64,000 nt of DNA from Vreelandella halophila (GTDB taxonomy: Bacteria > Pseudomonadota > Gammaproteobacteria > Pseudomonadales > Oleiphilaceae): positions 620,001-684,000 of the forward strand of contig NZ_WMEX01000001.1 of NCBI RefSeq assembly GCF_009856365.1. The letters run 5' to 3'. Positions within the stretch are counted from its first letter, which is position 1; every line of letters begins with the position of its first letter. The position numbers were made by a program, and so were the translations under genes. Of the stretch, positions 12,250-21,477 are shown one piece after another. The notes under the pieces are model-generated. The model did not search any database, was not told the DNA's origin, and was given only the letters and a program-made list of their open reading frames with translations.

Positions 12250-13935
12250 ATGAGCGAAAGCTTTGCGGAACTTTTTGAAGAGAGCCTGAAAGACATTGAT
12301 ATGCAGCCGGGGTCCATTGTCAAGGCCACGGTTGTGGACGTTGACAGTGACTGGGTCACGGTCAACGCGGGACTCAAGTCCGAGGGCATCATCCCGGTTT
12401 CCCAGTTCTACAACGAGAACGGGGAGCTGGAAGTCGCGGCAGGCGATGAGGTTGACGTGGCGCTGGACGCCGTGGAAGACGGTTTCGGGGCAACCCGCCT
12501 GTCGCGCGAGAAAGCGAAGCGCGCTGAAGCCTGGAAGGAACTGGAAAAGGCCTTCGAGGCGGAAGATGCAGTCAAGGGTGTGATCAATGGCAAGGTCAAG
12601 GGCGGTTTCACTGTCGACCTCAAGGGCATCCGGGCCTTCCTGCCGGGCTCCCTGGTCGACGTCCGCCCGGTGCGCGACACCACGCACCTTGAGAACAAAG
12701 AGCTCGACTTCAAGGTCATCAAGCTCGATGCCAAGCGCAACAACGTGGTTGTTTCCCGCCGCGCCGTGCTGGAAGCCGAGAACAGCGCCGAGCGTGAGCA
12801 GCTGCTCGAGACGCTGACCGAAGGCATGGAAATCAAGGGTATCGTCAAGAACCTGACCGACTACGGTGCCTTCGTGGACCTGGGCGGCGTGGACGGCCTG
12901 CTCCACATCACGGACATGGCCTGGAAGCGCATCAAGCATCCGAGCGAGATCGTGAACGTTGGCGACGAGATCAACGTCAAGGTCCTCAAGTTCGACCGTG
13001 AACGCAACCGTGTATCCCTGGGTCTGAAGCAGCTGGGCGAGGATCCGTGGGTCAACATCAAGGGCCGCTATCCGGAAAACACCCGCGTACCGGCCAAGGT
13101 TACCAACCTGACCGACTACGGCTGCTTCGCCGAGCTGGAAGAGGGCGTCGAAGGTCTGGTGCACGTCTCCGAAATGGACTGGACCAACAAGAACATCCAT
13201 CCCTCCAAGGTTGTGGATGTAGGCGATGAGATTGAGGTGATGATCCTCGACATCGACGAGGAGCGCCGTCGTATCTCGCTGGGCATCAAGCAGTGCCAGC
13301 CGAACCCCTGGGAAGAGTTCTCCCAGAACTACAACAAGGGCGATCGGATTACCGGCAAGATCAAGTCCATTACGGACTTCGGTATCTTCATCGGCCTTGA
13401 GGGCGGCATCGACGGCCTGGTGCATCTATCCGACATCAGCTGGAACGAAACCGGCGAGGAAGCGGTCCGCAAGTACAAGAAGGGCGACGAGGTTGAAACC
13501 GTCATCCTGTCCGTGGATCCGGAGCGTGAGCGCATCTCGCTGGGTATCAAGCAGCTCGAGAGCGATCCCTTCGCCGAGTTCACTCAGGTCAATGACCGCG
13601 GCAGCATCGTGACAGGCACCGTGAGCAGTGTTGATGCCAAGGGCGCAACCGTGACCCTGAATGAAGAGGTGGAAGCCACGCTCAAGGCCTCTGAAATCAG
13701 CCGTGACAAGGTTGAGGACGCACGCAATGTGCTCCAGGAAGGCGATGAGGTGGAAGCCAAGATCATCAGCGTTGACCGCAAGAACCGCGTGATCAACCTG
13801 TCGATCAAGTCCAAGGACGTTGAGGACGACAAGGAAGCCATGCGGGATGTGCGCGAAAAGGCTGACAACAGCAGCAGCGCCACCACCATTGGTGACCTGA
13901 TCAAGGAGCAGATGCAGCAGAACGACAACGGCTGA
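12250..13935 (+). CDS. rpsA: 30S ribosomal protein S1
   Basis: S1 binds mRNA at the ribosome and helps initiation on structured or weak leaders. The 561-residue protein contains six S1 repeats at about residues 20-87, 105-171, 190-260, 277-347, 364-434 and 450-520. The repeated [19 protein letters not shown] / [20 protein letters not shown] pattern is clear in repeats 3-5; the first two repeats diverge, as in E. coli, where they bind the ribosome. A strong intrinsic terminator follows 25 bases after the stop. Confidence 0.98.
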   Translation: MSESFAELFEESLKDIDMQPGSIVKATVVDVDSDWVTVNAGLKSEGIIPVSQFYNENGELEVAAGDEVDVALDAVEDGFGATRLSREKAKRAEAWKELEKAFEAEDAVKGVINGKVKGGFTVDLKGIRAFLPGSLVDVRPVRDTTHLENKELDFKVIKLDAKRNNVVVSRRAVLEAENSAEREQLLETLTEGMEIKGIVKNLTDYGAFVDLGGVDGLLHITDMAWKRIKHPSEIVNVGDEINVKVLKFDRERNRVSLGLKQLGEDPWVNIKGRYPENTRVPAKVTNLTDYGCFAELEEGVEGLVHVSEMDWTNKNIHPSKVVDVGDEIEVMILDIDEERRRISLGIKQCQPNPWEEFSQNYNKGDRITGKIKSITDFGIFIGLEGGIDGLVHLSDISWNETGEEAVRKYKKGDEVETVILSVDPERERISLGIKQLESDPFAEFTQVNDRGSIVTGTVSSVDAKGATVTLNEEVEATLKASEISRDKVEDARNVLQEGDEVEAKIISVDRKNRVINLSIKSKDVEDDKEAMRDVREKADNSSSATTIGDLIKEQMQQNDNG

Positions 13936-13958
13936 AGCCGGTTCTGCCGCAAAGCGTT

Positions 13959-13991
13959 AAAAAAAACGGGCTGTAACAGCCCGTTTTTTTT
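13959..13991 (+). terminator. Rho-independent terminator after rpsA
   Basis: The stem ACGGGCTG (13966-13973) / CAGCCCGT (13977-13984) with loop TAA is preceded by an A-run and followed by a run of T. This is a textbook intrinsic terminator that closes rpsA before the ihfB promoter region. Confidence 0.92.
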
Positions 13992-14053
13992 GTCTTTTTC
14001 ATCAGGTTCGCTAAACTTAAGGCGTTGCTGAACCTGTGAGGAAGGACAGGACC

Positions 14054-14350
14054 ATGACGAAATCCGAACTGGTAGAAGTGATCGCCTCGAAACAGTCCCA
14101 GCTTTCCGGCAAGGATGTGGAGCTGGCGGTCAAGACGATCATTGATCATATGTCCCAGTCCCTTGCCGAAGGGGAGCGGATCGAGATCCGCGGATTCGGG
14201 AGCTTCTCCCTGCACTACCGGGCGCCGCGGGTGGGTCGCAATCCCAAGACCGGCGAATCCGTGAATCTGCCCGAAAAGTATGTTCCCCATTTCAAACCGG
14301 GCAAGGATCTGCGCGAGAAGGTCAATGACAGCATGAAGGCCGGCTACTGA
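14054..14350 (+). CDS. ihfB: Integration host factor subunit beta
   Basis: IHF-beta pairs with IHF-alpha to bend DNA sharply at specific sites. The 98-residue HU/IHF-fold protein starts [11 protein letters not shown] and has [20 protein letters not shown], the beta-arm with the intercalating Pro region. An upstream in-frame start at 14036 would add six codons, but the ATG at 14054 has AGGAAGGACAGG before it and gives the family N-terminus. Its position between rpsA and lapA is standard. Confidence 0.97.
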   Translation: MTKSELVEVIASKQSQLSGKDVELAVKTIIDHMSQSLAEGERIEIRGFGSFSLHYRAPRVGRNPKTGESVNLPEKYVPHFKPGKDLREKVNDSMKAGY

Positions 14351-14368
14351 TCCGGCAGGGAGGGCCGG

Positions 14369-14674
14369 ATGGCCAGGATACGTCGTATTGTTCTTGTTCT
14401 GCTGGCGCTGGTGCTGGGACTGGCGGCGATGCTGTTCAGCTTCAGCAATCGCCAGGAGGTGGTGCTGGATCTTCTGTTGGTGCAGACGCCACCGATAAGC
14501 GTGGCGCTGGTCCTGGTGCTGACCCTGATCGTGGGCGCCCTTCTGGGGGTGGCCGCCATGCTGGTACCGCTGATGCGGGCAAGGGCCGGGCGCAGGCGGG
14601 CGGAACGGAAACTTCGCAAGTCTGAACAGTCATCTCGTGGGCTGCAACGGGATCCAGTCAAGAGTATTGAATGA
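14369..14674 (+). CDS. lapA: LapA, inner-membrane LPS assembly protein
   Basis: LapA (YciS, DUF1049) acts with LapB in the control of lipopolysaccharide synthesis at the inner membrane. The 101-residue protein has two hydrophobic segments (about 5-25 and 42-64) separated by SFSNRQEVVLDLLLVQTPP, followed by an arginine-rich cytoplasmic tail. The stop overlaps the ATG of lapB by 4 bases, implying coupled translation. Confidence 0.9.
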   Translation: MARIRRIVLVLLALVLGLAAMLFSFSNRQEVVLDLLLVQTPPISVALVLVLTLIVGALLGVAAMLVPLMRARAGRRRAERKLRKSEQSSRGLQRDPVKSIE

Positions 14675-15840
14675 ACACCATCCTGCAGTGGCTGTTGCTG
14701 GCGGTGGCTGTCGGCACCGGCTGGGCGCTGGGGCGTTGGCGGCTGCGTCGGCAGGCCTCACCCGCTCCCATTGATGATGAGGATCGGCTCCGGGAACGTC
14801 TCCAGTTCCTGTTCACCAACTATTCCGACGAAGCCATTGAATCCTTCCTGGACTCGCTGGACGTCAACCGGGAGACGGTGAACCTCCATCTCTCCATTGG
14901 TGCCCACTTCCGTGATCGGGGCGAAGTCGAGCGGGCAACCCTGATCCACCAGAACCTGCTGGCGCGACCGGAGCTGCCGGGCCGCTATTCCTCGCAGGTG
15001 ACCTACGAGCTGGCACTGGACTATCTGGCAGCCGGGCTCCTGGATCGGGCCGAGGCGCTGTTGCACGAGCTGCTGGGCACCCGCTCCTATGGCGCCCGTG
15101 CGGCGGAGCAGCTGGTGCTGATCTATCAGCGCGAGCGGGACTGGGAGAAGGCTGTGGAGGTGGCGCGCACCCTGGTAGGTATCAACGATACCCGGGAAAT
15201 CCGTAAGCAGCTTGCCCATCTTCTGTGTGAACAGGCCTCGGATCAGGGAGCGGTGAGCCGGGTTCCGGACCCACGGGAGCTCCTTGAGCAGGCTCTGTCG
15301 TACGATCCGGGCTGTGTCCGCGCCAGTCTGCTTCTGGCGGACCTGGCGCGTGAACGGGGCAACTGGCGCGAGGCCCAGCAGCTGCTTCTGAAGGTATTCG
15401 ACCAGAACCCGGCCTTTGGTCCGGAGGCGGTACGACGCCTGCTCGGCCTGGCCCGGGAGTTCGGGGTTGAGCGAAAGCTTCGCCGGCGCCTGCACCGGAT
15501 CTATCGGCATCATCCCTCGACCACGCTGCTGCTCTGCCTGGTAGAGGAGGAGGAGCGCTTCAACTCCAGGGACCAGGCACTGTACCTGCTCCATGGTGAA
15601 CTGCAGCAGCGCCCGAGTCTTCGGGCCCTGATGCATCTGCTGGAAATGGAGGAGGGGCGGGAGCCGCGCCAGGGCACCACGCCCCATCTGGTACGTCAGG
15701 TCGGGCAGCGGTTGCTGGAGAAGCGGCCCGCCTATCAGTGCACCCGCTGTGGCTTTGGTGGCCAGCAGCTGCACTGGCTGTGTCCGAGCTGCAAGAACTG
15801 GGAGACCGTCGAGCCCTATCAGGGTGTCGAGGGCGAGTAG
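14671..15840 (+). CDS. lapB: LapB (YciM), LPS biosynthesis regulator with TPR and rubredoxin-like domain
   Basis: In E. coli, LapB anchors the FtsH-dependent degradation of LpxC and so limits LPS synthesis. The 389-residue product has an N-terminal membrane anchor (residues ~3-20), a series of TPR-type helical repeats (~50-340) and a C-terminal metal site with Cys357, Cys360, Cys371 and Cys374 (CTRC...CPSC), the rubredoxin-like tail needed for function. Length and order match the family. The gene follows lapA with a 4-base overlap and precedes pyrF by 15 bases. Confidence 0.95.
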   Translation: MNTILQWLLLAVAVGTGWALGRWRLRRQASPAPIDDEDRLRERLQFLFTNYSDEAIESFLDSLDVNRETVNLHLSIGAHFRDRGEVERATLIHQNLLARPELPGRYSSQVTYELALDYLAAGLLDRAEALLHELLGTRSYGARAAEQLVLIYQRERDWEKAVEVARTLVGINDTREIRKQLAHLLCEQASDQGAVSRVPDPRELLEQALSYDPGCVRASLLLADLARERGNWREAQQLLLKVFDQNPAFGPEAVRRLLGLAREFGVERKLRRRLHRIYRHHPSTTLLLCLVEEEERFNSRDQALYLLHGELQQRPSLRALMHLLEMEEGREPRQGTTPHLVRQVGQRLLEKRPAYQCTRCGFGGQQLHWLCPSCKNWETVEPYQGVEGE

Positions 15841-15855
15841 TTACGGGAGTCATTG

Positions 15856-16560
15856 ATGGCATCGATTATTGTGGCGCTGGATTTTGCGGACCGGCTGGAG
15901 GCACTCCAGCTGGTGGATCAGCTGGACCCGGCCCGTTGCCGGCTGAAAGTGGGCAAGGAGATGTTCACCCGCTTTGGTCCAGGGTTCGTGCAGGCCCTGC
16001 AGGGGCGGGGGTTTGAGGTCTTTCTGGATCTGAAATTCCATGATATTCCGAATACCGCGGCCGCTGCTGTGGCCTCGGCGGCGGAGCTGGGAGTGTGGAT
16101 GGTGAACGTCCATGCGTCCGGCGGACGCCGGATGATGGAGGCCTGTGTCCGCGAGCTGGAGAACTTTGGTGAGGATCGGCCGTTCCTCATCGGGGTGACG
16201 GTCCTCACGAGCCTGACCGATTCCGAGCTGAAGGAGATAGGTTGGGAAGAGGGCGCCGGTGCGACGGTGAATCGTCTTTCCAGCCTGGCCCGTGAGTCCG
16301 GTCTGGACGGGGTGGTATGTTCGGCGGCCGAGGCGCCGTCGTTGCGTGACGCCATGGGGGCTGACTTCCGGTTGGTGACGCCGGGGATCCGGCCGGCCTT
16401 TGCGGCCCAGGGCGATCAGCAGCGGGTCATGACGCCGGCAAAGGCGGTTGCCGCCGGCAGTGATGACCTGGTGATCGGTCGGCCGATCACGCGGGCGGAG
16501 GATCCGATGGCGGCACTTGTGGCGATCGAGCAGGAGTTGTCTGAAAGCCGGGGCGTCTAG
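15856..16560 (+). CDS. pyrF: Orotidine 5'-phosphate decarboxylase
   Basis: PyrF makes UMP from OMP, the last step of de novo pyrimidine synthesis. The 234-residue TIM-barrel has ALDFAD at the start, the catalytic [10 protein letters not shown] near residue 61, VHASGG and the C-terminal GRPIT phosphate-binding loop. A TTG one codon upstream is in frame, but the ATG at 15856 after ACGGGAG is preferred. The stop overlaps the stop of the convergent yciH gene (CTAG). Confidence 0.96.
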   Translation: MASIIVALDFADRLEALQLVDQLDPARCRLKVGKEMFTRFGPGFVQALQGRGFEVFLDLKFHDIPNTAAAAVASAAELGVWMVNVHASGGRRMMEACVRELENFGEDRPFLIGVTVLTSLTDSELKEIGWEEGAGATVNRLSSLARESGLDGVVCSAAEAPSLRDAMGADFRLVTPGIRPAFAAQGDQQRVMTPAKAVAAGSDDLVIGRPITRAEDPMAALVAIEQELSESRGV

Positions 16561-16919
16561 CCGCCGGCTTTCTTCGCTTTCCAGCCTTTCTTTTCGAGCT
16601 CGGCAAGCAGGGTGTCGCGGTGGTCGCCCTGGATTTCAATGACGCCGTCCTTGATGGTGCCGCCGGTGCCGCATTTGGCCTTGAGGGTTTTGGCGAGGGC
16701 CTTGAGGTCTTTTTCGGGGAGGTCGAGGCCTGTGATGAGGGTGACGCCTTTGCCTTTGCGGCCCTTGGTTTCGCGCTGGATGCGGACGGTGCCGTCGCTG
16801 CTGGTTGAGCGGGTTTCGTTGCTGCACTGGCACTGGTCGAGGGGGTGGCGGCATTCGGGGCAGGTTTTGCCGCCTGCTTCGGTGGAGTAGACGAGGCCGC
16901 CTTCTTTGTTCTTGCTCAT
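16557..16919 (-). CDS. yciH: YciH/SUI1 family translation factor
   Basis: A 120-residue homologue of eukaryotic eIF1 (SUI1). In E. coli, YciH is thought to affect start-codon fidelity or translation under stress. The N-terminus has a possible zinc site with four cysteines ([14 protein letters not shown]); the C-terminal half has the SUI1 core [11 protein letters not shown] and [19 protein letters not shown], with GxGG and QGD positions conserved. The ATG is preceded by GGAGGATC-type sequence on the minus strand. Genes pyrF and yciH are neighbours in many gammaproteobacteria. Confidence 0.95.
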   Translation of the reverse strand: MSKNKEGGLVYSTEAGGKTCPECRHPLDQCQCSNETRSTSSDGTVRIQRETKGRKGKGVTLITGLDLPEKDLKALAKTLKAKCGTGGTIKDGVIEIQGDHRDTLLAELEKKGWKAKKAGG

Positions 16920-16955
16920 TGCGTGTGATCCTCCAGCCTGTTGTGTTGCTGCATG

Positions 16956-17067
16956 GGGCAGGATGAGGCAGCACTAATCGGGAAACGCTGTAAATACATC
17001 CCTGTACGCTGCTCTTCCGCCATCCATGGCTCCAGAGCTTCCCGCTTAGTGCTGCCTCATCCTGCCC
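16956..17067. repeat. Dispersed inverted-arm repeat, copy A
   Basis: Perfect 22-bp inverted arms (16956-16977 and 17046-17067) enclose a 64-nt core (16980-17043) that begins GGGAA and ends TTCCC. The core is identical, 64 of 64 bases, to the reverse complement of copy C (21381-21444) and related to copies B and D, while the arms are unrelated to those of other copies. It fills the gap between the end of the deoxyribosyltransferase gene and the start of yciH (both minus strand). Function unknown; it may act as a terminator-like structure. Confidence 0.9.
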
Positions 17068-17093
17068 TGATAGTTTTTGGGTGGTTCCGGCCG

Positions 17094-17645
17094 TTAGAAG
17101 TGCTTGGACAGGATCTCAACAGCCTTTCGGAACAGCTCTTCGTCAAATGACTCTTCTGGAGTGAACCCCTCACTCCGCCATTCCAGCGATCCTGAGATAA
17201 ACGCTCCACCATTGGCTTCAATACCACAATCCAGCATCAGGTTATCGCACAGGCCGAATCCTTCAACCAGGGTGCCGTTGGTGTCGGTTTCGGAGCCGCC
17301 TGAGACGCGCTGGTTATAGGGGGTGGCGCAGGTGGTGTAGGCGGCGACGGGCTTGCCCTGGGCGGTCATGAAGCCGAGTTCGAAGATGGTGCCGGCGTCG
17401 GCGCTGGTGCCGCGGAAGGGCGTGAGGTTGGCGATGAGGCCGTCGGCCTGGTTCATGAGGGTGCGGTTGGCCTCGTAGATGGCGCGGGCCGGGTTGTCGG
17501 TGTTTTCGAGGTCCAGGTTGTTGTCGCAGGGGGAGAGGGCTTCGAGGCCGTGTTCGGCGAGGATGGCCTTCTTGGTGGCTTCGATGCGGTTGCGGATGGT
17601 CTCGGGGAAGAAGACGTCCGGTCCGGCGAGGTAGATGCTTGCCAT
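17094..17645 (-). CDS. Nucleoside 2-deoxyribosyltransferase family protein
   Basis: A 183-residue protein of the family that swaps bases on 2'-deoxynucleosides or hydrolyses deoxynucleoside monophosphates; the true substrate cannot be read from sequence. It begins MASIYLAGPDVFFPE, the family N-terminal motif, and has a DGLIANLTPFRGTSADAGT region followed by FELGFMTAQGKPVAAY, which contains the likely catalytic Glu. The frame stays open upstream through the neighbouring tRNA, but the ATG at 17645 gives the family start. It is in line with tRNA-Asn, 53 bases away. Confidence 0.88.
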   Translation of the reverse strand: MASIYLAGPDVFFPETIRNRIEATKKAILAEHGLEALSPCDNNLDLENTDNPARAIYEANRTLMNQADGLIANLTPFRGTSADAGTIFELGFMTAQGKPVAAYTTCATPYNQRVSGGSETDTNGTLVEGFGLCDNLMLDCGIEANGGAFISGSLEWRSEGFTPEESFDEELFRKAVEILSKHF

Positions 17646-17698
17646 TGGGGCCCCTGAAACAGAAAAAGCCGCTCCGTGGAGCGGCTTTTTGTGATGTC

Positions 17699-17774
17699 TG
17701 GCTCCCCGAGCTGGGCTCGAACCAGCGACAACCTGATTAACAGTCAGGTGCTCTACCAACTGAGCTATCGGGGA
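17699..17774 (-). tRNA. tRNA-Asn (GTT)
   Basis: The minus strand reads a complete 76-nt cloverleaf. The 7-bp acceptor stem TCCCCGA / TCGGGGA is followed by encoded CCA, preceded by the discriminator base G. Also present are a D-loop with AGCTCAGTTGGTAGAGC, the anticodon loop CTGTTAA with GTT, and a T-arm with GGTTCGAGCC. It is identical to the copy at 28967-29042. Confidence 0.96.
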
Positions 17775-17811
17775 TAAGCGCTGCGTATATTAGGGGCGCT
17801 TGGCCCCTTCG

Positions 17812-18996
17812 TCAAGTCTTGAGAGCCTTCCCGAGTCGCTCGATGGCGTTTTTCAGGTTATCCATGCTGGTGGCGAAGCTCAGGCGCATATGGCCCGGGG
17901 TGCCGAAAGCGGAGCCGGGAACCAGGGCGACGCCGGCGGTGTTGAGCAGGTGTTCGGCCATTTCCACGTCGTTGTTCACGCCCTCGGTCGCCTCGATGGC
18001 GCCCTGGAAGCCGGGGAAGGCGTAGAAGGTGCCATCGCTTTCGATGCATTCCACACCGGGCAGTTCGTTCAGGGCCTTCACGACATAGTCATGACGCTCG
18101 TGGAAGGCCTTCAGCATCTCGGTGACACACTCCTGGGGGCCGTTCAGGGCGGCGGTGGCGCCGGCCTGGGAGATGGAGGCCGGGTTGGAAGTGCTCTGGG
18201 ACTGGATTTTCTTCATGGCGCCGATCACATCCGCCGGGCCAGCGGCGTAGCCGATGCGCCAGCCGGTCATCGAGTAGGCCTTGGAGACGCCATTGAGTAC
18301 GAAGGTGCGATTCTTGAGCGAAGGCGTGGCGTTGACGATGTTGATGAACTCGCCGTTCCAGAGGATGTGTTCGTACATGTCGTCGGTGGCGATCATGACG
18401 TCCGGATATTCCTCCAGGACTTCGCCGATGGCCGCCAGCTCCTCGCGGCTGTAGGCCTTGCCGCTGGGGTTGGAGGGGCTGTTGATCACGACCAGCTTCG
18501 TGCGTTCGGTCAGCGCCCCCCGGATCTGGTCTGCAGTGACCTTGAACCCGGTGTCGGCGCTGCTCTCAAGGATGACGGGCGTGCCCTCGGCGATCTTGAC
18601 CATATCCGGGTAGGAGACCCAGTACGGCGCGGGGATGATGACCTCGTCACCCGGGTTCAGCAGGGCCAGGGCCAGGTTGAAGAAGCTCTGCTTGCCGCCG
18701 CAGGAGACCAGAATCTGGTTGCGTTCGTAGGTCAGGTTGTTGTCCCGGCGGAACTTCTCGATGATGGCGTCCTTGAGCTCGGGCGTGCCGTCCACCGGGG
18801 TGTACTTGGTCTTGCCGGCATTGAGGGCGTCCACCGCCGCCTGCTTGATGTGCTCGGGGGTATCAAAGTCGGGCTCGCCGGCACCCAGGCCGATGATGTC
18901 CTGGCCGGCAGCGCGCAGCTCGGCTGCCTTGCTGGTGATGGCGAGGGTGGGTGAGGGCTTGATCTGCTGGACGCGGTTGGACAGTTGCGCGCTCAA
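17812..18996 (-). CDS. aspC: Class I pyridoxal-phosphate aminotransferase (aspartate aminotransferase type)
   Basis: A fold-type I aminotransferase of subgroup Ib, probably interconverting aspartate/oxaloacetate and glutamate/2-oxoglutarate. The 394-residue product has GLGAGEPDFDTP, YTPVDGTPELKDAI, NSPSNPSG, DDMYEHI and the PLP lysine in NGVSKAYSMTGWRIGY. I place the start at a TTG (18994-18996) because it gives the family N-terminus LSAQLSNRVQQIKPS and has AGGAG six bases before it; no ATG or GTG fits. Substrate assignment beyond the family is inference; some members use prephenate. It is divergent from uvrB. Confidence 0.9.
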   Translation of the reverse strand: MSAQLSNRVQQIKPSPTLAITSKAAELRAAGQDIIGLGAGEPDFDTPEHIKQAAVDALNAGKTKYTPVDGTPELKDAIIEKFRRDNNLTYERNQILVSCGGKQSFFNLALALLNPGDEVIIPAPYWVSYPDMVKIAEGTPVILESSADTGFKVTADQIRGALTERTKLVVINSPSNPSGKAYSREELAAIGEVLEEYPDVMIATDDMYEHILWNGEFINIVNATPSLKNRTFVLNGVSKAYSMTGWRIGYAAGPADVIGAMKKIQSQSTSNPASISQAGATAALNGPQECVTEMLKAFHERHDYVVKALNELPGVECIESDGTFYAFPGFQGAIEATEGVNNDVEMAEHLLNTAGVALVPGSAFGTPGHMRLSFATSMDNLKNAIERLGKALKT

Positions 18997-19104
18997 ACTC
19001 GGGCTCCTGTTGAAAAGTCGGTGTGCCGGAACAACGTTGTGAACATGATAGCATGAGCTTTCCTGCCATGTGCGATCCCCCGGATCCGAAAGAGACGTAA
19101 CCCT

Positions 19105-21132
19105 ATGTCGAAAGACGACCTGACGTTCCGAGTGGCTTCGGATTTCGAGCCTGCGGGCGACCAGCCCCAGGCGATTGAGAAGCTGGTTGAGGGCATTCAT
19201 GACGGCCTGATGCACCAGACACTGCTTGGTGTTACCGGCTCGGGCAAGACCTTCACCATGGCCAAGGTGATTGAGCAGGTGCAGCGCCCGACCATCATCA
19301 TGGCCCATAACAAGACGCTGGCTGCCCAGCTCTACGGTGAATTCCGGGACTTCTTTCCGGACAACGCCGTCGAGTACTTCGTCTCCTATTACGACTACTA
19401 CCAGCCGGAGGCCTATGTGCCGGCCTCGGATACCTTCATTGAGAAGGATGCCTCCGTGAACGAGCACATCGAGCAGATGCGGCTTTCCGCGACCAAGGCC
19501 CTGCTGGAGCGCCCGGACGCCATTATCGTCTCCACCGTGTCCTCCATCTACGGCCTGGGGGATCCGGAGTCCTACCTGCGCATGATCCTGCACGTGACCC
19601 GGGGCGAGCAGGTGGACCAGCGCGACATCGTGCGGCGGCTGGCGGAGCTGCAGTACACCCGTAACGATACCGAGCTGCAGCGGGGTAATTACCGGGTGCG
19701 CGGCGAGGTGATCGATGTTTTCCCGGCGGAGTCCGAGGACCAGGCGGTACGTATTGAGCTGTTTGATGACGAGGTGGAGAACATCGCCTGGTTCGATCCG
19801 CTGACCGGGGAGATCATCCAGCGTGTGCCGCGTGTCACCATCTACCCCAAGACGCACTATGTGACGCCGCGCGAGAAAATCCTGAATGCGGTGGATTCCA
19901 TCAAGGAGGAGCTGGATGAGCGCTTGAAGCAGCTGCGTGCCAACAACAAGCTGCTGGAGGCCCAGCGGCTGGAGGAGCGGACCCGCTACGACATGGAGAT
20001 GATGCTCGAGCTGGGGTACTGCAACGGCATCGAGAACTACTCCCGCTACCTGTCGGGGCGCGAACCGGGGGCGGCACCGCCAACGCTCTTCGACTATCTG
20101 CCCGACAACGCGCTTATGATGATCGACGAGTCCCACGTGACCATTCCCCAGATCGGGGGCATGTACAAGGGCGACCGCTCGCGCAAGGAGACGCTGGTGG
20201 AGTATGGCTTCCGCCTGCCATCGGCCCTGGACAACAGACCCATGCGGTTTGATGAGTGGGAGCGCATAGCGCCCCAGATGATCTTTGTTTCAGCGACGCC
20301 GGCCAAGTACGAGGCGGAGCATGCGGGCCAGGTGGCCGAACAGGTGGTACGGCCTACGGGGCTGGTGGATCCGGAGATCGAGGTGCGCCCGGCCACGACC
20401 CAGGTGGATGATCTGCTTTCGGAAGTTCGCCGCTGTGCTGAGGCAGGGGAACGGGTGCTGGTGACCACCATGACCAAGCGCATGGCGGAGGATCTGACGG
20501 ACTTCCTGGAGGAGCACAATGTGCGGGTGCGTTATCTGCACTCGGATGTGGATACCGTGGAGCGTGTGGAGATTGTGCGCGATCTGCGCCGGGGTGAGTT
20601 CGATGTGCTGGTGGGTATCAACCTGCTGCGCGAGGGGCTGGATATGCCCGAGGTCTCGCTTGTGGCGATCCTGGATGCGGACAAGGAGGGCTTTCTGCGT
20701 TCGGATCGATCCCTGATCCAGACCATGGGGCGTGCTGCCCGGAATGTGAATGGCAAGGCGATCCTGTACGCGGACCGTGAGACGGGGTCGATGCGCCGCG
20801 CTATTGATGAGACGGAGCGCCGGCGCGAGAAGCAGATGGCTCATAACGAGGAGCACGGGATCACGCCCAAGGGGCTGGATAAGAAGGTGGCGGACATCAT
20901 GGAGGGTGTGCATGTGCAGCGTAAGCGCGGCGACGGGAGCCGTGAGGTGGCCGAGTCGTCGGCGGATTATTCGGTGGATGTGCACGGCAAGGATGCGGAT
21001 CAGATGATGAAGGAGATCGACCGGCTTGAGGATGAGATGTACAAGGCGGCGTCGAATCTGGAGTTTGAGAAGGCGGCTCGGTTGCGGGATGAGGCGAATA
21101 AGTTGAAGGAGGCGGCTTTAAGATATGGCTGA
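19105..21132 (+). CDS. uvrB: Excinuclease ABC subunit B
   Basis: UvrB verifies DNA damage and loads UvrC in nucleotide excision repair. The 675-residue protein has the Walker A motif GVTGSGKT (~residues 45-52), the damage-probing beta-hairpin [12 protein letters not shown], the helicase motifs ([16 protein letters not shown]) and a C-terminal UVR domain ([20 protein letters not shown]) for UvrC contact. No LexA-like palindrome is evident in the short gap to the divergent aminotransferase, though I did not do a matrix search. Two repeat elements fill the gap beyond its stop. Confidence 0.98.
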   Translation: MSKDDLTFRVASDFEPAGDQPQAIEKLVEGIHDGLMHQTLLGVTGSGKTFTMAKVIEQVQRPTIIMAHNKTLAAQLYGEFRDFFPDNAVEYFVSYYDYYQPEAYVPASDTFIEKDASVNEHIEQMRLSATKALLERPDAIIVSTVSSIYGLGDPESYLRMILHVTRGEQVDQRDIVRRLAELQYTRNDTELQRGNYRVRGEVIDVFPAESEDQAVRIELFDDEVENIAWFDPLTGEIIQRVPRVTIYPKTHYVTPREKILNAVDSIKEELDERLKQLRANNKLLEAQRLEERTRYDMEMMLELGYCNGIENYSRYLSGREPGAAPPTLFDYLPDNALMMIDESHVTIPQIGGMYKGDRSRKETLVEYGFRLPSALDNRPMRFDEWERIAPQMIFVSATPAKYEAEHAGQVAEQVVRPTGLVDPEIEVRPATTQVDDLLSEVRRCAEAGERVLVTTMTKRMAEDLTDFLEEHNVRVRYLHSDVDTVERVEIVRDLRRGEFDVLVGINLLREGLDMPEVSLVAILDADKEGFLRSDRSLIQTMGRAARNVNGKAILYADRETGSMRRAIDETERRREKQMAHNEEHGITPKGLDKKVADIMEGVHVQRKRGDGSREVAESSADYSVDVHGKDADQMMKEIDRLEDEMYKAASNLEFEKAARLRDEANKLKEAALRYG

Positions 21133-21167
21133 GAGGCGTCGTCTCAAACCTGTTGGTCTATTGCATG

Positions 21168-21287
21168 GTGGACGGGCTTCCGGGGATTGCTCTCCGGGAA
21201 TCGCCACAAGTACGTCCCTGTAGGCTGCGCGGTGGCCGTCCCTGGCCACCGAGCTTCCCTCCGAGCAATCCCCGAAATCCCGCCCAC
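21168..21287. repeat. Dispersed inverted-arm repeat, copy B
   Basis: The arms 21168-21195 and 21260-21287 are inverted, with a few mismatches including a symmetric TCC/TCC internal loop. They enclose a 64-nt core (21196-21259) beginning GGGAATCGCCACAAGTAC. Inside the core an 8-bp hairpin (CGGTGGCC / GGCCACCG) replaces the less perfect inner stem of copies A, C and D. It lies in the convergent gap between uvrB and the CDF transporter gene. Confidence 0.85.
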
Positions 21288-21357
21288 TGATCATCCAGTT
21301 GCAATCGTCGACCAGCGCCGTGCATCACGGGCTGCTTCAGCGTTTGAACATTTCGTT

Positions 21358-21467
21358 CAGGGGAGCAGGGGATGCTCGGAGGGAAGCTCTGGAGCCATGG
21401 ATGGCGGAAGAGCAGCGTACAGGGATGTATTTACAGCGTTTCCCGGAGAGCATCCCCTGCTCCCCTG
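21358..21467. repeat. Dispersed inverted-arm repeat, copy C (inverted)
   Basis: Twenty perfectly paired bases form the outer arms (21358-21377 and 21448-21467), followed by a GGA/GGA internal loop and a 64-nt core (21381-21444). The core reads on the minus strand exactly as copy A. It lies 70 bases from copy B in the opposite orientation, 10 bases before the stop of the CDF transporter gene. Confidence 0.9.
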
Positions 21468-21477
21468 ACGCCTGGGG

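Noticed and set aside
17812-20136. Very long minus-strand frame (774 codons) covering the aminotransferase and running on opposite uvrB
   Set aside because: Only the part from 18996 downwards has aminotransferase sequence. The rest is antisense to uvrB and merely stays open because of high G+C codon use.
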